Notes: a model not told the origin generated them from the sequence alone. 64,000 nt of DNA from Streptacidiphilus sp. P02-A3a (GCF_014084105.1 NZ_CP048289.1:3233922-3297921), one strand, 5' to 3'; positions 51,377 through 60,205 are shown, counted from the stretch's first letter. A program made the numbers and translations.

Positions 51377-54300
51377 GTGAAGGTGCTCAGACGCCCACTG
51401 CCACGACTCATGGCCACCGTATGCGCGGTGAGCCTGGTGGCGGTCCTTCCGGCCGTCGCGCGGGCGAGCCCCGGAGCCGACACCCGAACCGCCCGGGCGG
51501 CGGACACGACGCATTCCACCGCCGGATTACCGGTCTACCTGAACACCCACTACTCCTTCGCCGAGCGGGCGGCGGACCTGGTATCACGGATGACGCTGTC
51601 GGAGAAGGTCGCCCAGCTGCAGACGAACAGTGCCCCGGCGATACCGCGCCTCGGAGTGCAGCAGTACACGTACTGGAGCGAGGGCCAGCACGGAATCAAC
51701 ACGCTGGGCGCGGACAGCGATCGCGGCGGTGTCACCGGCGGGGTGCACGCGACGAGCTTCCCGGTGAACTTCGCCTCGACCATGACCTGGGATCCGCAGC
51801 TGACCTACCAGGAGACGACGGCGATCTCCGACGAGGCCCGCGGCTTCCTCGACAAGTCGCTGTGGGGGACCGGGCAGAACAACCTGGGCGGGTCGGCCTC
51901 CGACTACGGGTCGCTGACCTTCTGGGCGCCGAACGTCAACATGGACCGGGATCCGCGCTGGGGCCGGACGAACGAGTCCTTCGGCGAGGACCCGTACCTG
52001 ACGTCCACGATGGCGGACGCGTTCGTCGACGGCTACCAGGGCGAGACGATCACCGGCACGCAGCGGACCCCGTACCTGAAGGTCGCCGCCACCGCCAAGC
52101 ACTACGCGCTGAACAACGTGGAGGACTCCCGGCACACCGGGAGCTCCGACGCCACCGACGCGAACATCCGCGACTACTACACCAAGCAGTTCGCCAGCCT
52201 GGTGCAGAACGCGCACGTGTCCGGCATCATGACGTCCTACAACGCGGTCAACGGAACGCCGTCCCCGGCGGACACGTACACGGTCGACGAACTGCTCCAG
52301 GCGACCTACGGGTTCGCCGGGTACACCACCTCCGACTGCGGGGCGATCGGCGACGTCTACCAGTCCTCCTCGCACGACTGGGCGCCGCCGGGCTGGACGA
52401 CCAACGGCACGACGTGGACGGACACGGCCACCGGCGAGCAGATCTCCGCGGCGGCGGGCGGGCAGGCCTACGCGATCCGGGCCGGGACCCAACTCAACTG
52501 CTCCGGCGGTGAGCTGACCACGCAGAACATCAGCGCGGCGATCGACCTCGGGATGCTGTCGACCGGTGTCGTCGACTCCGCCCTGACCAGGCTGTTCACC
52601 GTGCGGATGGAGACCGGCGAGTTCGACCCGGCGAGCAAGGTCGGTTACACCTCGATCGCCAAGTCGCAGATCCAGAGCCCCGCCCACCAGGCGCTGGCGG
52701 AGCGGATCGCCGCGAACGACATCACACTGCTGCAGAACAACGACGTGACCGGCACCTCGTCGAAGCTGCTGCCGGCGAATCCGGCCGACCTGTCCCACGT
52801 GGTCATCGTCGGTGCCCTGGCCGGTACGGTGACCCTCGGCGGCTACTCCGGCGATCCGAGCCTCCAGGTCAGCGCGGTGCGGGGGATCACCGCCGCGGTC
52901 AAGCAGGCCGATCCGGCGGCGACCGTCACCTTCGACGCCTGCGGTACCTCCACCACGGCCACCACCCCGGCCTCCTGCTCGGCCGCGACCCGGGCCGCGA
53001 TCAGGACCGCCTCGCTGGTGGTCGTGTTCGCCGGGTCCGACCTGAACGTGGCCGACGAGGGCACCGACCGGTCCACCCTGGCCATGCCGGGGAACTACGA
53101 GTCGCTGATCGACCAGGTCGCGGCGCTGGGCAACCCGCGCACCGCGCTGGTGATGCAGGCCGACGGACCGTACGACATCCAGCAGGCCCAGAAGGACTTC
53201 CCGTCGATCGTGTTCAGCGGGTACAACGGGGAGAGCCAGGGCACCGCGCTCGCGCAGGTGCTGTTCGGGCGGCAGAACCCGGCCGGGCACCTGGACTTCA
53301 CCTGGTACGCCGACGACGCCCAGCTCCCGGCGATGACCGACTACGGGCTCGCCCCGTCCCAGACCGGCGGGCTCGGCCGCACCTACATGTACTTCACCGG
53401 CGCGCCCACCTATCCGTTCGGCTACGGCCTGTCCTACTCCACGTTCAGGTACTCGGACACCAGGGTCGGTCCGGCGGCCGCGTCCGCGGACGGAACGGTC
53501 CGGGTGGGCTTCGACGTCACCAACACCGGCCCGGTGGCCGGAGCCACGGTCGCGCAACTGTACGTGGCGCCGCCGGGAGCCGGGAGCGGTGACACCGCCC
53601 GTGAGCAGCTCGCCGGATTCCAGAAGACCGGACTGCTGCGGCCGGGGCAGACCCAGCACATCACGCTGTCGGTCGAGGTCTCCGGCCTCAGCCAGTGGGA
53701 CGAGAGCAGCCTGAAGCAGGTCGTCGCCGACGGCGGCTACCAGTTCCGGGTCGCCGCCGACGCGTCCGACCCGGTCGGCGTCGGCAGCGTCACCGTGCGC
53801 GGCGCGATCGCGCCCCGGGTGCGGTCGGTCACCGTCCAGCCCGACCAGGTGGTCTTCGACGCGGGCCGGACGCTGAGCCTGACCGGCACCAACCCGTGGA
53901 TCGCCCCGGACACCGACCCGTCGCTGGAGCAGAACCACGCCAGTGCCGACCACGTCGTCGAGGCGGTCAACAACGACCAGTCCTTCGTCGACCTGTCCCG
54001 CGCCCAGGTCAGGTACGCGAGCAGCGACCCGCGGGTGGCGACCGTCAGCGGCGACGGCACGGTCACCATGCGCGCGCCGGGCGTGGCGACGATCCGGGTG
54101 ACGGTGGACGGAGTGACCGGTACGACCCCGGTGGTGGTGCGGGACCCGCTCGGTGTCCGGGCCCCGACCGTGGTGAAGCCGGACACCACGATCACCGCCA
54201 CCGAGACCCTCACCAACACCGGGGCCGGGCCGGTACGCGATCTCCGCTTCGGCCTGACCGCCCCGAGCGGCTGGACGGTGACCGCGACCTCGCCGGTGTC

Positions 54301-55423
54301 GTCGGCCGTCGTCGCCCCCGGGCAGCAGGCGGTCGCGAGTTGGAGCGTGGCGGTTCCCGGTACCGCAACCCCCGGCACCCAGACCGAACTTGACGCGACG
54401 ACGGGGTTCACCGGCGCGGCCGGGGCGTACACCGAGGGCGCGGTCGGCCCGGTCACGGTCACCTCGGGTGCCACGCCGGAACAGGCCACGCCGGTCATCA
54501 CCGGGACCAGCCCCGCGGCCGGGGCGCTGACGGTGCTGCTGGACAACCCGTCCGGAACTCCGACCGCGGTGAAGGCGGTCAACTGGAGACTCGGCAGCCT
54601 CTCGGGCACCCAGCCGGTCACCGCGACCATCGCCGCGGGCGCCTCCACCAGTGTGACCGTGCCCGTGAGCGGCATCAGCTTCGCCACCAGCTACCCGCTG
54701 ACGGTGACCGGCGTCATCGCTGACGGCCTGTCATCCGAGACCCTGTCGGGGCACGTCACCTTCCTGCCCGTGGTCCACCGGAGCCTGGGCGGCTCCTGGA
54801 CGGTCGCCCAGGTCCAGGACGGCCCCTCCGTGGACATGGCCACCACGGCGAACGGGATCTGGCAGTCGCTGGACGGCTCGCTGCCCTACGGCGGCTCCTC
54901 CTACCTGTCGGGCCGGATGTGGTTCGACTGGGACTCCACGAACCTCTACGTCACCGCGCAGATGACCGAGCAGTCCTTCTCCGAGCCCTACACCGGGGCC
55001 GACATCTGGCAGGGCGACAGCCTGCAGGTGGCGGCCACCACCGACGTGCCGGGCTCGTCGGCCACCACCAGCGCCGCCTCGACCGACGGGCACTACGAGT
55101 ACGGCGCCGCCCTCACCCCCACCGGCCCGCAGCTGTACCGGTGGACCAGCCCGTCCGCGGGCGCGGGGCCGGTGACGAACGCGACCGTCCACGTCACCAG
55201 GGACGACACCGACCACACCACCCTCTACCAGCTGGCGCTGCCCTGGAGCGACCTGACGTCGGTGCCGCCCACGGCGAACACCGTCTTCTCCCTCTCGGCG
55301 ATGTTCAACAACGTGGACACCGGCGTGCGCAACGGCTACCTGGAGTGGGGCGGCGGTATCGGCGACAACAAGAACGTGGCCGAGTTCGACATGGCCCAGC
55401 TGATGCCCGCGAGCGGATCGTGA
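51377..55423 (+). CDS. Secreted multidomain glycoside hydrolase family 3 (beta-xylosidase/glucosidase type)
   Basis: 1348-residue exported enzyme. Signal peptide about 1-30 (VKVLRRPLPRLMATVCAVSLVAVLPAVARA). GH3 N-domain about 55-380 with EKVAQLQT, WSEGQHGIN, FGEDPYL, AKHYALNN and the nucleophile Asp in TTSDCGAIGD (about 320). GH3 C-domain about 440-670, Fn3-like about 680-800, a Big_2-like domain about 860-930 (VATVSGDGTVTMRAPGVATI), an NPCBM/NEW3-like domain about 940-1030, and a family 9-type carbohydrate-binding module about 1130-1348. GTG 51377 is chosen because GGAGGAG precedes it. Acts on plant xylo- or gluco-oligosaccharides outside the cell. Confidence 0.92.
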   Translation: MKVLRRPLPRLMATVCAVSLVAVLPAVARASPGADTRTARAADTTHSTAGLPVYLNTHYSFAERAADLVSRMTLSEKVAQLQTNSAPAIPRLGVQQYTYWSEGQHGINTLGADSDRGGVTGGVHATSFPVNFASTMTWDPQLTYQETTAISDEARGFLDKSLWGTGQNNLGGSASDYGSLTFWAPNVNMDRDPRWGRTNESFGEDPYLTSTMADAFVDGYQGETITGTQRTPYLKVAATAKHYALNNVEDSRHTGSSDATDANIRDYYTKQFASLVQNAHVSGIMTSYNAVNGTPSPADTYTVDELLQATYGFAGYTTSDCGAIGDVYQSSSHDWAPPGWTTNGTTWTDTATGEQISAAAGGQAYAIRAGTQLNCSGGELTTQNISAAIDLGMLSTGVVDSALTRLFTVRMETGEFDPASKVGYTSIAKSQIQSPAHQALAERIAANDITLLQNNDVTGTSSKLLPANPADLSHVVIVGALAGTVTLGGYSGDPSLQVSAVRGITAAVKQADPAATVTFDACGTSTTATTPASCSAATRAAIRTASLVVVFAGSDLNVADEGTDRSTLAMPGNYESLIDQVAALGNPRTALVMQADGPYDIQQAQKDFPSIVFSGYNGESQGTALAQVLFGRQNPAGHLDFTWYADDAQLPAMTDYGLAPSQTGGLGRTYMYFTGAPTYPFGYGLSYSTFRYSDTRVGPAAASADGTVRVGFDVTNTGPVAGATVAQLYVAPPGAGSGDTAREQLAGFQKTGLLRPGQTQHITLSVEVSGLSQWDESSLKQVVADGGYQFRVAADASDPVGVGSVTVRGAIAPRVRSVTVQPDQVVFDAGRTLSLTGTNPWIAPDTDPSLEQNHASADHVVEAVNNDQSFVDLSRAQVRYASSDPRVATVSGDGTVTMRAPGVATIRVTVDGVTGTTPVVVRDPLGVRAPTVVKPDTTITATETLTNTGAGPVRDLRFGLTAPSGWTVTATSPVSSAVVAPGQQAVASWSVAVPGTATPGTQTELDATTGFTGAAGAYTEGAVGPVTVTSGATPEQATPVITGTSPAAGALTVLLDNPSGTPTAVKAVNWRLGSLSGTQPVTATIAAGASTSVTVPVSGISFATSYPLTVTGVIADGLSSETLSGHVTFLPVVHRSLGGSWTVAQVQDGPSVDMATTANGIWQSLDGSLPYGGSSYLSGRMWFDWDSTNLYVTAQMTEQSFSEPYTGADIWQGDSLQVAATTDVPGSSATTSAASTDGHYEYGAALTPTGPQLYRWTSPSAGAGPVTNATVHVTRDDTDHTTLYQLALPWSDLTSVPPTANTVFSLSAMFNNVDTGVRNGYLEWGGGIGDNKNVAEFDMAQLMPASGS

Positions 55424-55486
55424 CGAGGGGCCGGGCCCGCCGCTGAGTGAGGGGTGGGCCGCCACCGGGTCCATCCCGGTCGGCCC

Positions 55487-55534
55487 CGAGGTCCTCCGGT
55501 CAACGCTCGGGCGAGCGGGGACCGGAGGACCTCG
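55487..55534. terminator. Long hairpin spanning the regulator 3' end
   Basis: CGAGGTCCTCCGGTC (55487-55501) pairs perfectly with GACCGGAGGACCTCG (55520-55534), loop 18 nt. It sits after the GH3 gene and overlaps the last codons of the convergent regulator (stop at 55500-55502), so its right arm is coding sequence. Confidence 0.65.
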
Positions 55535-56447
55535 CCGCCGTCCATCCCGGTGACCGCACCGAGGCAGCGAAGGGGCCGCCGCCGAGCACCGACAGGACGG
55601 GCCAGTGCGGCAGGTGGTTGCCGGGGAGGGCCGCCGCGATCTCCCCGGGGCCCAGCGGCTCGCCCAGGGGAGCCGCCAGCAGGCCGCCGGTCGCGCCCAT
55701 GACGGCCGGCGGGGACTGCTCCTGGCGCCGCCACTCGTCCTGCCAGACCTTCTGCAGGACCACCGGGTCGGCCCCGCAGGCGCGGGAGAGCCGTTCGGTC
55801 AAGGGCCAGTTGGGGAAGCGCTCGCCGGTGAGGACGCGGGACAGCAGCGACGGGGAGACGCCGACGCGGTCGGCCAGGTCGCGCTGGGTGAGGCCGGAGG
55901 CCCGGTGGAGGCGGGACAGGACCGGGGCGAGCCAGGAGTGTGGATGCGTGGGGGTGCTGGTCCAGCCGGTGACCTCGGGCCGGTCCGGCTGGTCGGGTTC
56001 GGCGGGACGGGGCGCGACGGAGCGGTTGGCGGGGGGCGGCGCGGAGCGGAAGGCCTTCCGGGCGGTCTCGGGGCGCATGTCCAGGGCTGTGGCCAGACGT
56101 TGCCAGGAGACGTGCCCGGCGCGGGCACGATGGACGAGGGCCACGGTGAGCTTGTCCAGGGTCCGGGCCAGTTGCGCGGCCTGTTCGACGGGCTCGATGG
56201 CGGAGGCGTTCCGCACCGTCAGCAGGCGTATCAGATGACGGGCCTCCTGAAGCAGGTCGTCGGCGAACTCGGCGGCCGGACCGTCGCTCTGCGGCGGGTC
56301 GGGGACGGCCGTCGCGTTGTCCGAGCGGCGGCCGCGATAGGCGGCCTGCCGGCACCTGGCGTTGCAGTAGGCCAGGGGCCTTCCGATGGCCGAAGGGCGT
56401 TGCGGCAGTTCCCTGCCGCAGTACAGGCAGCAGGCCGGCGCGTTCAC
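55500..56447 (-). CDS. Zinc-ribbon plus XRE helix-turn-helix protein
   Basis: 315 residues. N-terminal metal-binding motif C-x2-C ... C-x3-C in CLYCGRELPQ and YCNARCRQAAYRGRR (about 7-42). A helical middle region (about 65-135) carries HVSWQRLATALDMRPETARKAFR, a second HTH-like helix pair. The C-terminal half has a canonical XRE HTH LTQRDLADRVGVSPSLLSRVLTGERFPNW (about 190-218). So there may be two DNA-reading units and a zinc knuckle. GTG 56447 has GAGGGG about 10 nt upstream. It converges with the GH3 gene and could regulate it, though this is only position. Confidence 0.78.
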   Translation of the reverse strand: MNAPACCLYCGRELPQRPSAIGRPLAYCNARCRQAAYRGRRSDNATAVPDPPQSDGPAAEFADDLLQEARHLIRLLTVRNASAIEPVEQAAQLARTLDKLTVALVHRARAGHVSWQRLATALDMRPETARKAFRSAPPPANRSVAPRPAEPDQPDRPEVTGWTSTPTHPHSWLAPVLSRLHRASGLTQRDLADRVGVSPSLLSRVLTGERFPNWPLTERLSRACGADPVVLQKVWQDEWRRQEQSPPAVMGATGGLLAAPLGEPLGPGEIAAALPGNHLPHWPVLSVLGGGPFAASVRSPGWTAARSSGPRSPER

Positions 56448-56602
56448 GTCGCGGTTCCCCTCTGGGCATGGTGACGAATCGGCTTGTGCAGGACGTACTT
56501 TCGTCACAAGGCCGGTGGATGTGGGTGGTTTCTCCTTCGGGCGGGTGGGGCGACGGTTCGGACTGGTTCGGTCGCGAACCCACGCCCCACCCGGCCTCGG
56601 GT

Positions 56603-56848
56603 TCACCGGCGCGATTTGCAGATCTGCCAGGCGACGGCCACGTAGCCGGTCGTGGTGACGGCGAGGGCGGCCCGACCGAAGGTGCTGGACGGCCCCCACT
56701 GCGCCGCCAGTTGGGCGGTGAGCAAGCCGGACAGGACGTTGCCGGTCGGGGTTTCCCACCCGGAGTCCTGGTCAGGGCCGGTAACCTCATCCGTGCGGCG
56801 GTGGCGCTTCGAGCGGCCTACGCCGTTGCGCTCAGGGAAGTTGATCAC
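56603..56848 (-). CDS. Small membrane protein, unknown
   Basis: 81 residues with an excellent AAGGAGG before GTG 56848. The first half is polar (INFPERNGVGRSKRHRRTDEVTG), followed by TGNVLSGLLTAQLAAQ and a single likely membrane helix, ALAVTTTGYVAVAWQI, near the C-terminus. No family recognised. It is followed after 155 nt by the zinc-ribbon/XRE gene on the same strand, so the two may be co-transcribed. Confidence 0.62.
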   Translation of the reverse strand: MINFPERNGVGRSKRHRRTDEVTGPDQDSGWETPTGNVLSGLLTAQLAAQWGPSSTFGRAALAVTTTGYVAVAWQICKSRR

Positions 56849-57221
56849 GTGTGCCCTCCTTGGGCTGCAGTAGTTCGCAGGGCTCCGATTCCTCGTGCTG
56901 GCCGGCCGGGGTCGGGGCCCTGCGGTGCTTGACGACCGAATTGGCTGCAAGGGCCATCGGTTCCGATTAATCTGCCACACCTCGGCGGACCCGAAATATT
57001 TTCGTCTCGCACGGGGACCGGAGTCCGACCGGCCCGCGAGCAGGAAATTCGAACTCCCCTGACCCGCCTCCCGGCTGACGGTCGTCCGGAGCCGGTGCGT
57101 CAGTCCTGGTCAGAGACCTCGGTGTTGGGATCGGGGGGCTCGCGCCCCCTTGTGCGCCCTCCGCGCTACCGCGTGCCGTCCGGCTGTTTCACGCCGACCG
57201 AGCGAGCTGAGGATTCCGTTT

Positions 57222-57247
57222 CGCGCCGTCGCACATGCGACGGCGCG
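57222..57247. promoter_or_regulatory. 12-bp inverted repeat, candidate operator
   Basis: CGCGCCGTCGCA-CA-TGCGACGGCGCG: perfect 12-bp arms around CA. The centre TCGCACATGCGA resembles the core of the next palindrome and of a site at 59594. It lies 138 nt before the DUF397 gene. Confidence 0.6.
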
Positions 57248-57317
57248 GCCCCCTCCCCCCGGTGCTTCGTCGGCACGCGATTGAACCGCCGGCGGGAGGG
57301 AAATACTCGGGTTGTCA

Positions 57318-57335
57318 CATATGCGATCGCATATG
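57318..57335. promoter_or_regulatory. 18-bp perfect palindrome, candidate operator
   Basis: CATATGCGATCGCATATG reads the same on both strands. It lies 50 nt upstream of the DUF397 ATG, in the likely promoter zone of the DUF397/XRE pair, and is a good candidate site for the XRE protein encoded downstream. Confidence 0.65.
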
Positions 57336-57384
57336 CAATCCGTATCGGAATCTTCTGATCCGATTGTGTGGGAGGTGGGGCACC

Positions 57385-57591
57385 ATGGCGAGCAGCGACG
57401 GCGACGTCCGGCCCTGGCGGAAGAGCAGCTACAGTCAGAACAACGGCGCCTGCGTGGAGCTCTGCGACGAGGGCGCGGTGGTCGCGTTCCGGGACTCGAA
57501 GGACCCGCAGGGAGGCGAGCTCACGTTCAGTCGGGAGCAGGCCGCGCGGTTCATCCGCGGCGTCGCCTCGGGCGTGTTCGGCCAGCCCTGA
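57385..57591 (+). CDS. DUF397 domain protein
   Basis: 68-residue DUF397 protein: RPWRKSSYSQNNGACVELCD, VVAFRDSKDPQGGELTFSREQAARFIRGV. These small proteins pair with XRE/DUF5753 regulators in streptomycetes (the BldB/WhiJ-type neighbourhoods) and probably bind or counter them. GGAGG precedes ATG 57385. Here it comes before the XRE gene, which follows after about 97 nt; the more usual order is XRE first. Confidence 0.9.
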   Translation: MASSDGDVRPWRKSSYSQNNGACVELCDEGAVVAFRDSKDPQGGELTFSREQAARFIRGVASGVFGQP

Positions 57592-57688
57592 GGATTTTGC
57601 AGACAACTCCGCTTATCTGGAAGTCACTTCTCCGGACTTGCGGCACGATGGCCCCTACTATCGACCTGTCGATCGAAGGGCAATCGTC

Positions 57689-58594
57689 ATGGCCGCAGAG
57701 CCGGCTGGCTCGCCACGCCGCCTCCACTCGCTGCGTGAGACGGAGAGGACTCCGCCCCGGGCCGAGCGGATGGCCATCGGATGGGAGCTGTACAAACTCA
57801 GGGAGGCGGCCGGAGTGAGCACCGCCGGCGCCGCCTGGGCCGTCGGCGGCGACCGGTCCAAGATCAGTCGGCTGGAATGCGGACGGATGGGCATCAAGGA
57901 GGAGGACCTCGGTCGCCTGCTCGACCTCTACGGCGTGGACCCGGCCACCCGCGCCCGACTGCTGGAAGAGGCCGAACAGGCGAACCAGGAGCCCTGGTGG
58001 CGCCGTCCGTACGCGGACGTGATGGGTGCGCATCTGCGTACCCATCACAGCCTGGAGGACGCCAGCGACCGGATCGAGGTGGTGGAGTTCTTCGCCCTGC
58101 CCGGGCTGCTGCAGACCGCGGCCTACGCCCGGGCCCTGGTCGCGCAGTACTACAACGAGGCGCCCGCCGCCGACGTGGAACGGCGGGTCGAGCTGCGGCT
58201 CGCCCGCCAGCGCCGGTTCCAGCAGGCCCGGTCGACCAAGAAGTTCTGGGCGGTCCTGGACGAGGGGGCCATCCTGCGGTGGCGGGGGCGTCCCAGCATC
58301 ATGCGGCCGCAGTTGCAGCACCTGGTCGAGCTGGCCGACGATCCCCGCTACGCGCTGCTGCTGATGCCGTTGAACGAGAGCCGCGTGCCCTACCTCGGGC
58401 CGGTGACCATCTTCCGGTTCGACGACCAGCGGCTCGCCGAGGTCGCCTACACGGAGAGCCCGAGCGGCGCCGAGTTCCAGACCGATCCCAGCAGCGTGGA
58501 GATACACAGCAAGCGGTTCGTGCAGATCGCCAGGGCGTCCTACAACCGCGAGGCCACCAGGCGGCACCTGGAGGCACTGGTCCGCAACCTCTGA
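57689..58594 (+). CDS. XRE family regulator with DUF5753 domain (WhiJ-like)
   Basis: 301 residues. HTH at about 25-85 (LYKLREAAGVSTAGAAWAVGGDRSKISRLECGRMGI), then the DUF5753 effector domain: EVVEFFALPGLLQTAAYARALV, VELRLARQRRF, FWAVLDEGAILRWRGR, LLMPLNESRVPYLGPVTIF, and the C-terminal SSVEIHSKRFVQIARASYN. ATG 57689 is preceded by GAAGGG; the DUF397 gene upstream and palindromes before it complete a typical small regulatory cassette of developmental or antibiotic control in Streptomyces. Confidence 0.92.
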   Translation: MAAEPAGSPRRLHSLRETERTPPRAERMAIGWELYKLREAAGVSTAGAAWAVGGDRSKISRLECGRMGIKEEDLGRLLDLYGVDPATRARLLEEAEQANQEPWWRRPYADVMGAHLRTHHSLEDASDRIEVVEFFALPGLLQTAAYARALVAQYYNEAPAADVERRVELRLARQRRFQQARSTKKFWAVLDEGAILRWRGRPSIMRPQLQHLVELADDPRYALLLMPLNESRVPYLGPVTIFRFDDQRLAEVAYTESPSGAEFQTDPSSVEIHSKRFVQIARASYNREATRRHLEALVRNL

Positions 58595-58601
58595 CCGCCG
58601 G

Positions 58602-58641
58602 GCGGTGCCCGGGTCGGCCGACGGCCGGGCCCGGGCACCGC
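58602..58641. terminator. Bidirectional hairpin terminator
   Basis: GCGGTGCCCGGG (58602-58613) pairs with CCCGGGCACCGC (58630-58641) between the convergent XRE and methyltransferase genes. Confidence 0.7.
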
Positions 58642-58648
58642 GCCGCCG

Positions 58649-59464
58649 CTACGGCTTGCGGGCCACGCCGACGTAGAGCGACACCTGCGCGTTGTCCAGC
58701 GCCGACCCGTCGTCGCCCTCCTCCGGACGCCACTGGTGGCCCACCACGACCCCGGGCCGCACCAGCTCCAGGCCGTCGAACAGCCGCGTCACCTCGTCGT
58801 GGCCGCGCACCCGGAGGTACGTGCCCTGGCCCCGGTAGATCTGCTCGATCCCCTGCCACGCCTCCGGGGCGAAGTCGGGGGTGCAGTGCGACAGCGCGAG
58901 GTAGGAGCCGCTGGGCAGGGCCTCCACCAGCGTCTCGACCACCGAGCGCGGCTCGATCCGGTCGCCCACGAAGTGCAGCAGCGCGTTCAGGCTCAGCGCG
59001 ACCGGCTTCCCGTCCGCCAGCAGCGCCCGCACCGCGGGTGCCTCCAGCAGTGCCTTGGGGTCGTTGACGTCCGCCTCGACATAGGCGGTACTGCCCTGGG
59101 CGGCGCTGTCCAGCAGCGCGTCGGCGAAGACCAGCACCAGCGGGTCGTTGTCGACGTACACGACCCTCGCCTCGGGGTGCAGCCGCTGGGCGACCTCGTG
59201 CAGGTTCGGGGGTGTCGGGATGCCGGTGCCGATGTCGAGGAACCTGGTGATGCCCTGGTCGGCGAGGAACCGCGTGGCCCGGTGCATGAACGAGCGGTTC
59301 ACCCGGGCGACCACGCCGATCGCCGGGAACTGCTCGATCACCCGCTCCGCGGCGGCCCGGTCGGCGGCGTAGTTGGTCCGCCCGCCCAGGTAGTAGTCGT
59401 ACATGCGGGCACTGTGCGGCCGGTCCTGCCCCAGGTCCACAGGCCCTCTCTCCGTCTCCGACAT
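58649..59464 (-). CDS. SAM-dependent methyltransferase, PF04672 (DUF574) family
   Basis: 271 residues, same family as the gene at 48.8 kb: HSARMYDYYLGGRTNYAADRAAAE, FMHRATRFLADQGITRFLDIGTGIPTPPNLHEVAQ (SAM motif), ARVVYVDNDPLVLVFADALL, LHFVGDRIEPRSVVETLVEALPSGSYLALSHCT, GLELVRPGVVVGHQWRPEE. ATG 59464 has AAGGAGG. It sits next to the XRE/DUF397 pair; PF04672 genes often occur in such neighbourhoods. Its target is unknown. Confidence 0.9.
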   Translation of the reverse strand: MSETERGPVDLGQDRPHSARMYDYYLGGRTNYAADRAAAERVIEQFPAIGVVARVNRSFMHRATRFLADQGITRFLDIGTGIPTPPNLHEVAQRLHPEARVVYVDNDPLVLVFADALLDSAAQGSTAYVEADVNDPKALLEAPAVRALLADGKPVALSLNALLHFVGDRIEPRSVVETLVEALPSGSYLALSHCTPDFAPEAWQGIEQIYRGQGTYLRVRGHDEVTRLFDGLELVRPGVVVGHQWRPEEGDDGSALDNAQVSLYVGVARKP

Positions 59465-59906
59465 GTACGTCCCTCCTTGACACCGTCTACCGTCCTCGGC
59501 CCCGGACAACCGGTCGTCGGCCGTCATGCCAGCGGCACATGCCACGTGACGCCCCTGGCGTCCGTACCCAGCCCTGGTCCCCTTTGACCGCGCTCGCACA
59601 TGTGACTTCGAGGTGGTAGATGCCCACGGCATATGCCGCACGAATCAGATCAACTACTGTTACCAGCATTGCAGTTGGGACGCGCGGAGGGAAGGGCCCA
59701 CAAGATCCAATGTTGCCGGGCCAGGGCCAGGGGCCCGGACCCGGACCCCGGCCGCCGCCGGCCGCCCGGGTCACCCGGTCGCCGCGCCCGGGTCGCCGCC
59801 GGGGGCGGGAGCGGGCATTCTCGTCCCAGGTGGCGCCCCGGCTCGGGAGCGCCGTACCCGCGGCCGGTGCGGTGCAGGCGGCCGACTCGGAGAGGACGGT
59901 CCGCCG
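59465..59906. other. Regulatory region with CATATG/CACATGTG palindromes
   Basis: 440 nt between the divergent methyltransferase and LapA genes, no convincing gene. It holds TCGCACATGTGAC (59594-59606) and CGGCATATGCCG (59627-59638) and an AT-richer stretch around 59640-59680. The rightmost 200 nt are GC-rich and featureless. A minus-strand frame from about 59660 was considered and not called. Confidence 0.6.
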
Positions 59907-60164
59907 ATGTCCGACAGCGCATCGCGCCGCCCGGCGCGCGAGTCAGCGAAGTTCAGCCTGTCGCCGCGCCGGATCATCATGGCGGTGGTGGCCGTCCTGG
60001 CGGTCATCTTCATCGCGCAGAACCGCTCCCGGGTGCACATCCACTTCTTCACCGCCGAGTTCAGCTGCCCGATGTGGCTGCTGCTGGTGATCATGACGGT
60101 GGTCGGCCTGGGCCTGGGACTGGGCGTCAGCCGTCGGCGCAGGACCCGGAAGCGCGCGGCCTGA
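59907..60164 (+). CDS. LapA family (DUF1049) membrane protein
   Basis: 85 residues with two helices: IIMAVVAVLAVIFIAQNRSRVHIHFF and MWLLLVIMTVVGLGLGLGV, ending in basic SRRRRTRKRAA. FIxQNxxxVxxxFF is the LapA/DUF1049 mark. In E. coli LapA works with LapB in envelope assembly control; in actinobacteria the role is unknown. ATG 59907 with GAGAGGA upstream. Confidence 0.88.
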   Translation: MSDSASRRPARESAKFSLSPRRIIMAVVAVLAVIFIAQNRSRVHIHFFTAEFSCPMWLLLVIMTVVGLGLGLGVSRRRRTRKRAA

Positions 60165-60205
60165 TCGCGGCGGCGGCGACGGCGCCGGGGAGCGGGTGGC
60201 CGCCG

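Larger units (their letters stand above)
56849..57384. other. Regulatory region with several palindromes
   Basis: 535 nt without a gene, lower in GC than its surroundings. It separates the leftward small-membrane-protein gene from the rightward DUF397/XRE pair. It holds CGAAA-TAT-TTTCG at 56992-57004, a 12-bp inverted repeat at 57222-57247 and an 18-bp perfect palindrome at 57318-57335. Confidence 0.7.

Noticed and set aside
59487..59660. Small minus-strand frame LVTVVDLIRAAYAVGIYHLEV... upstream of the PF04672 methyltransferase
   Set aside because: It has lower GC codon positions than its neighbours, no ribosome binding site, no recognised family and overlaps two palindromes, so I read the stretch as regulatory.
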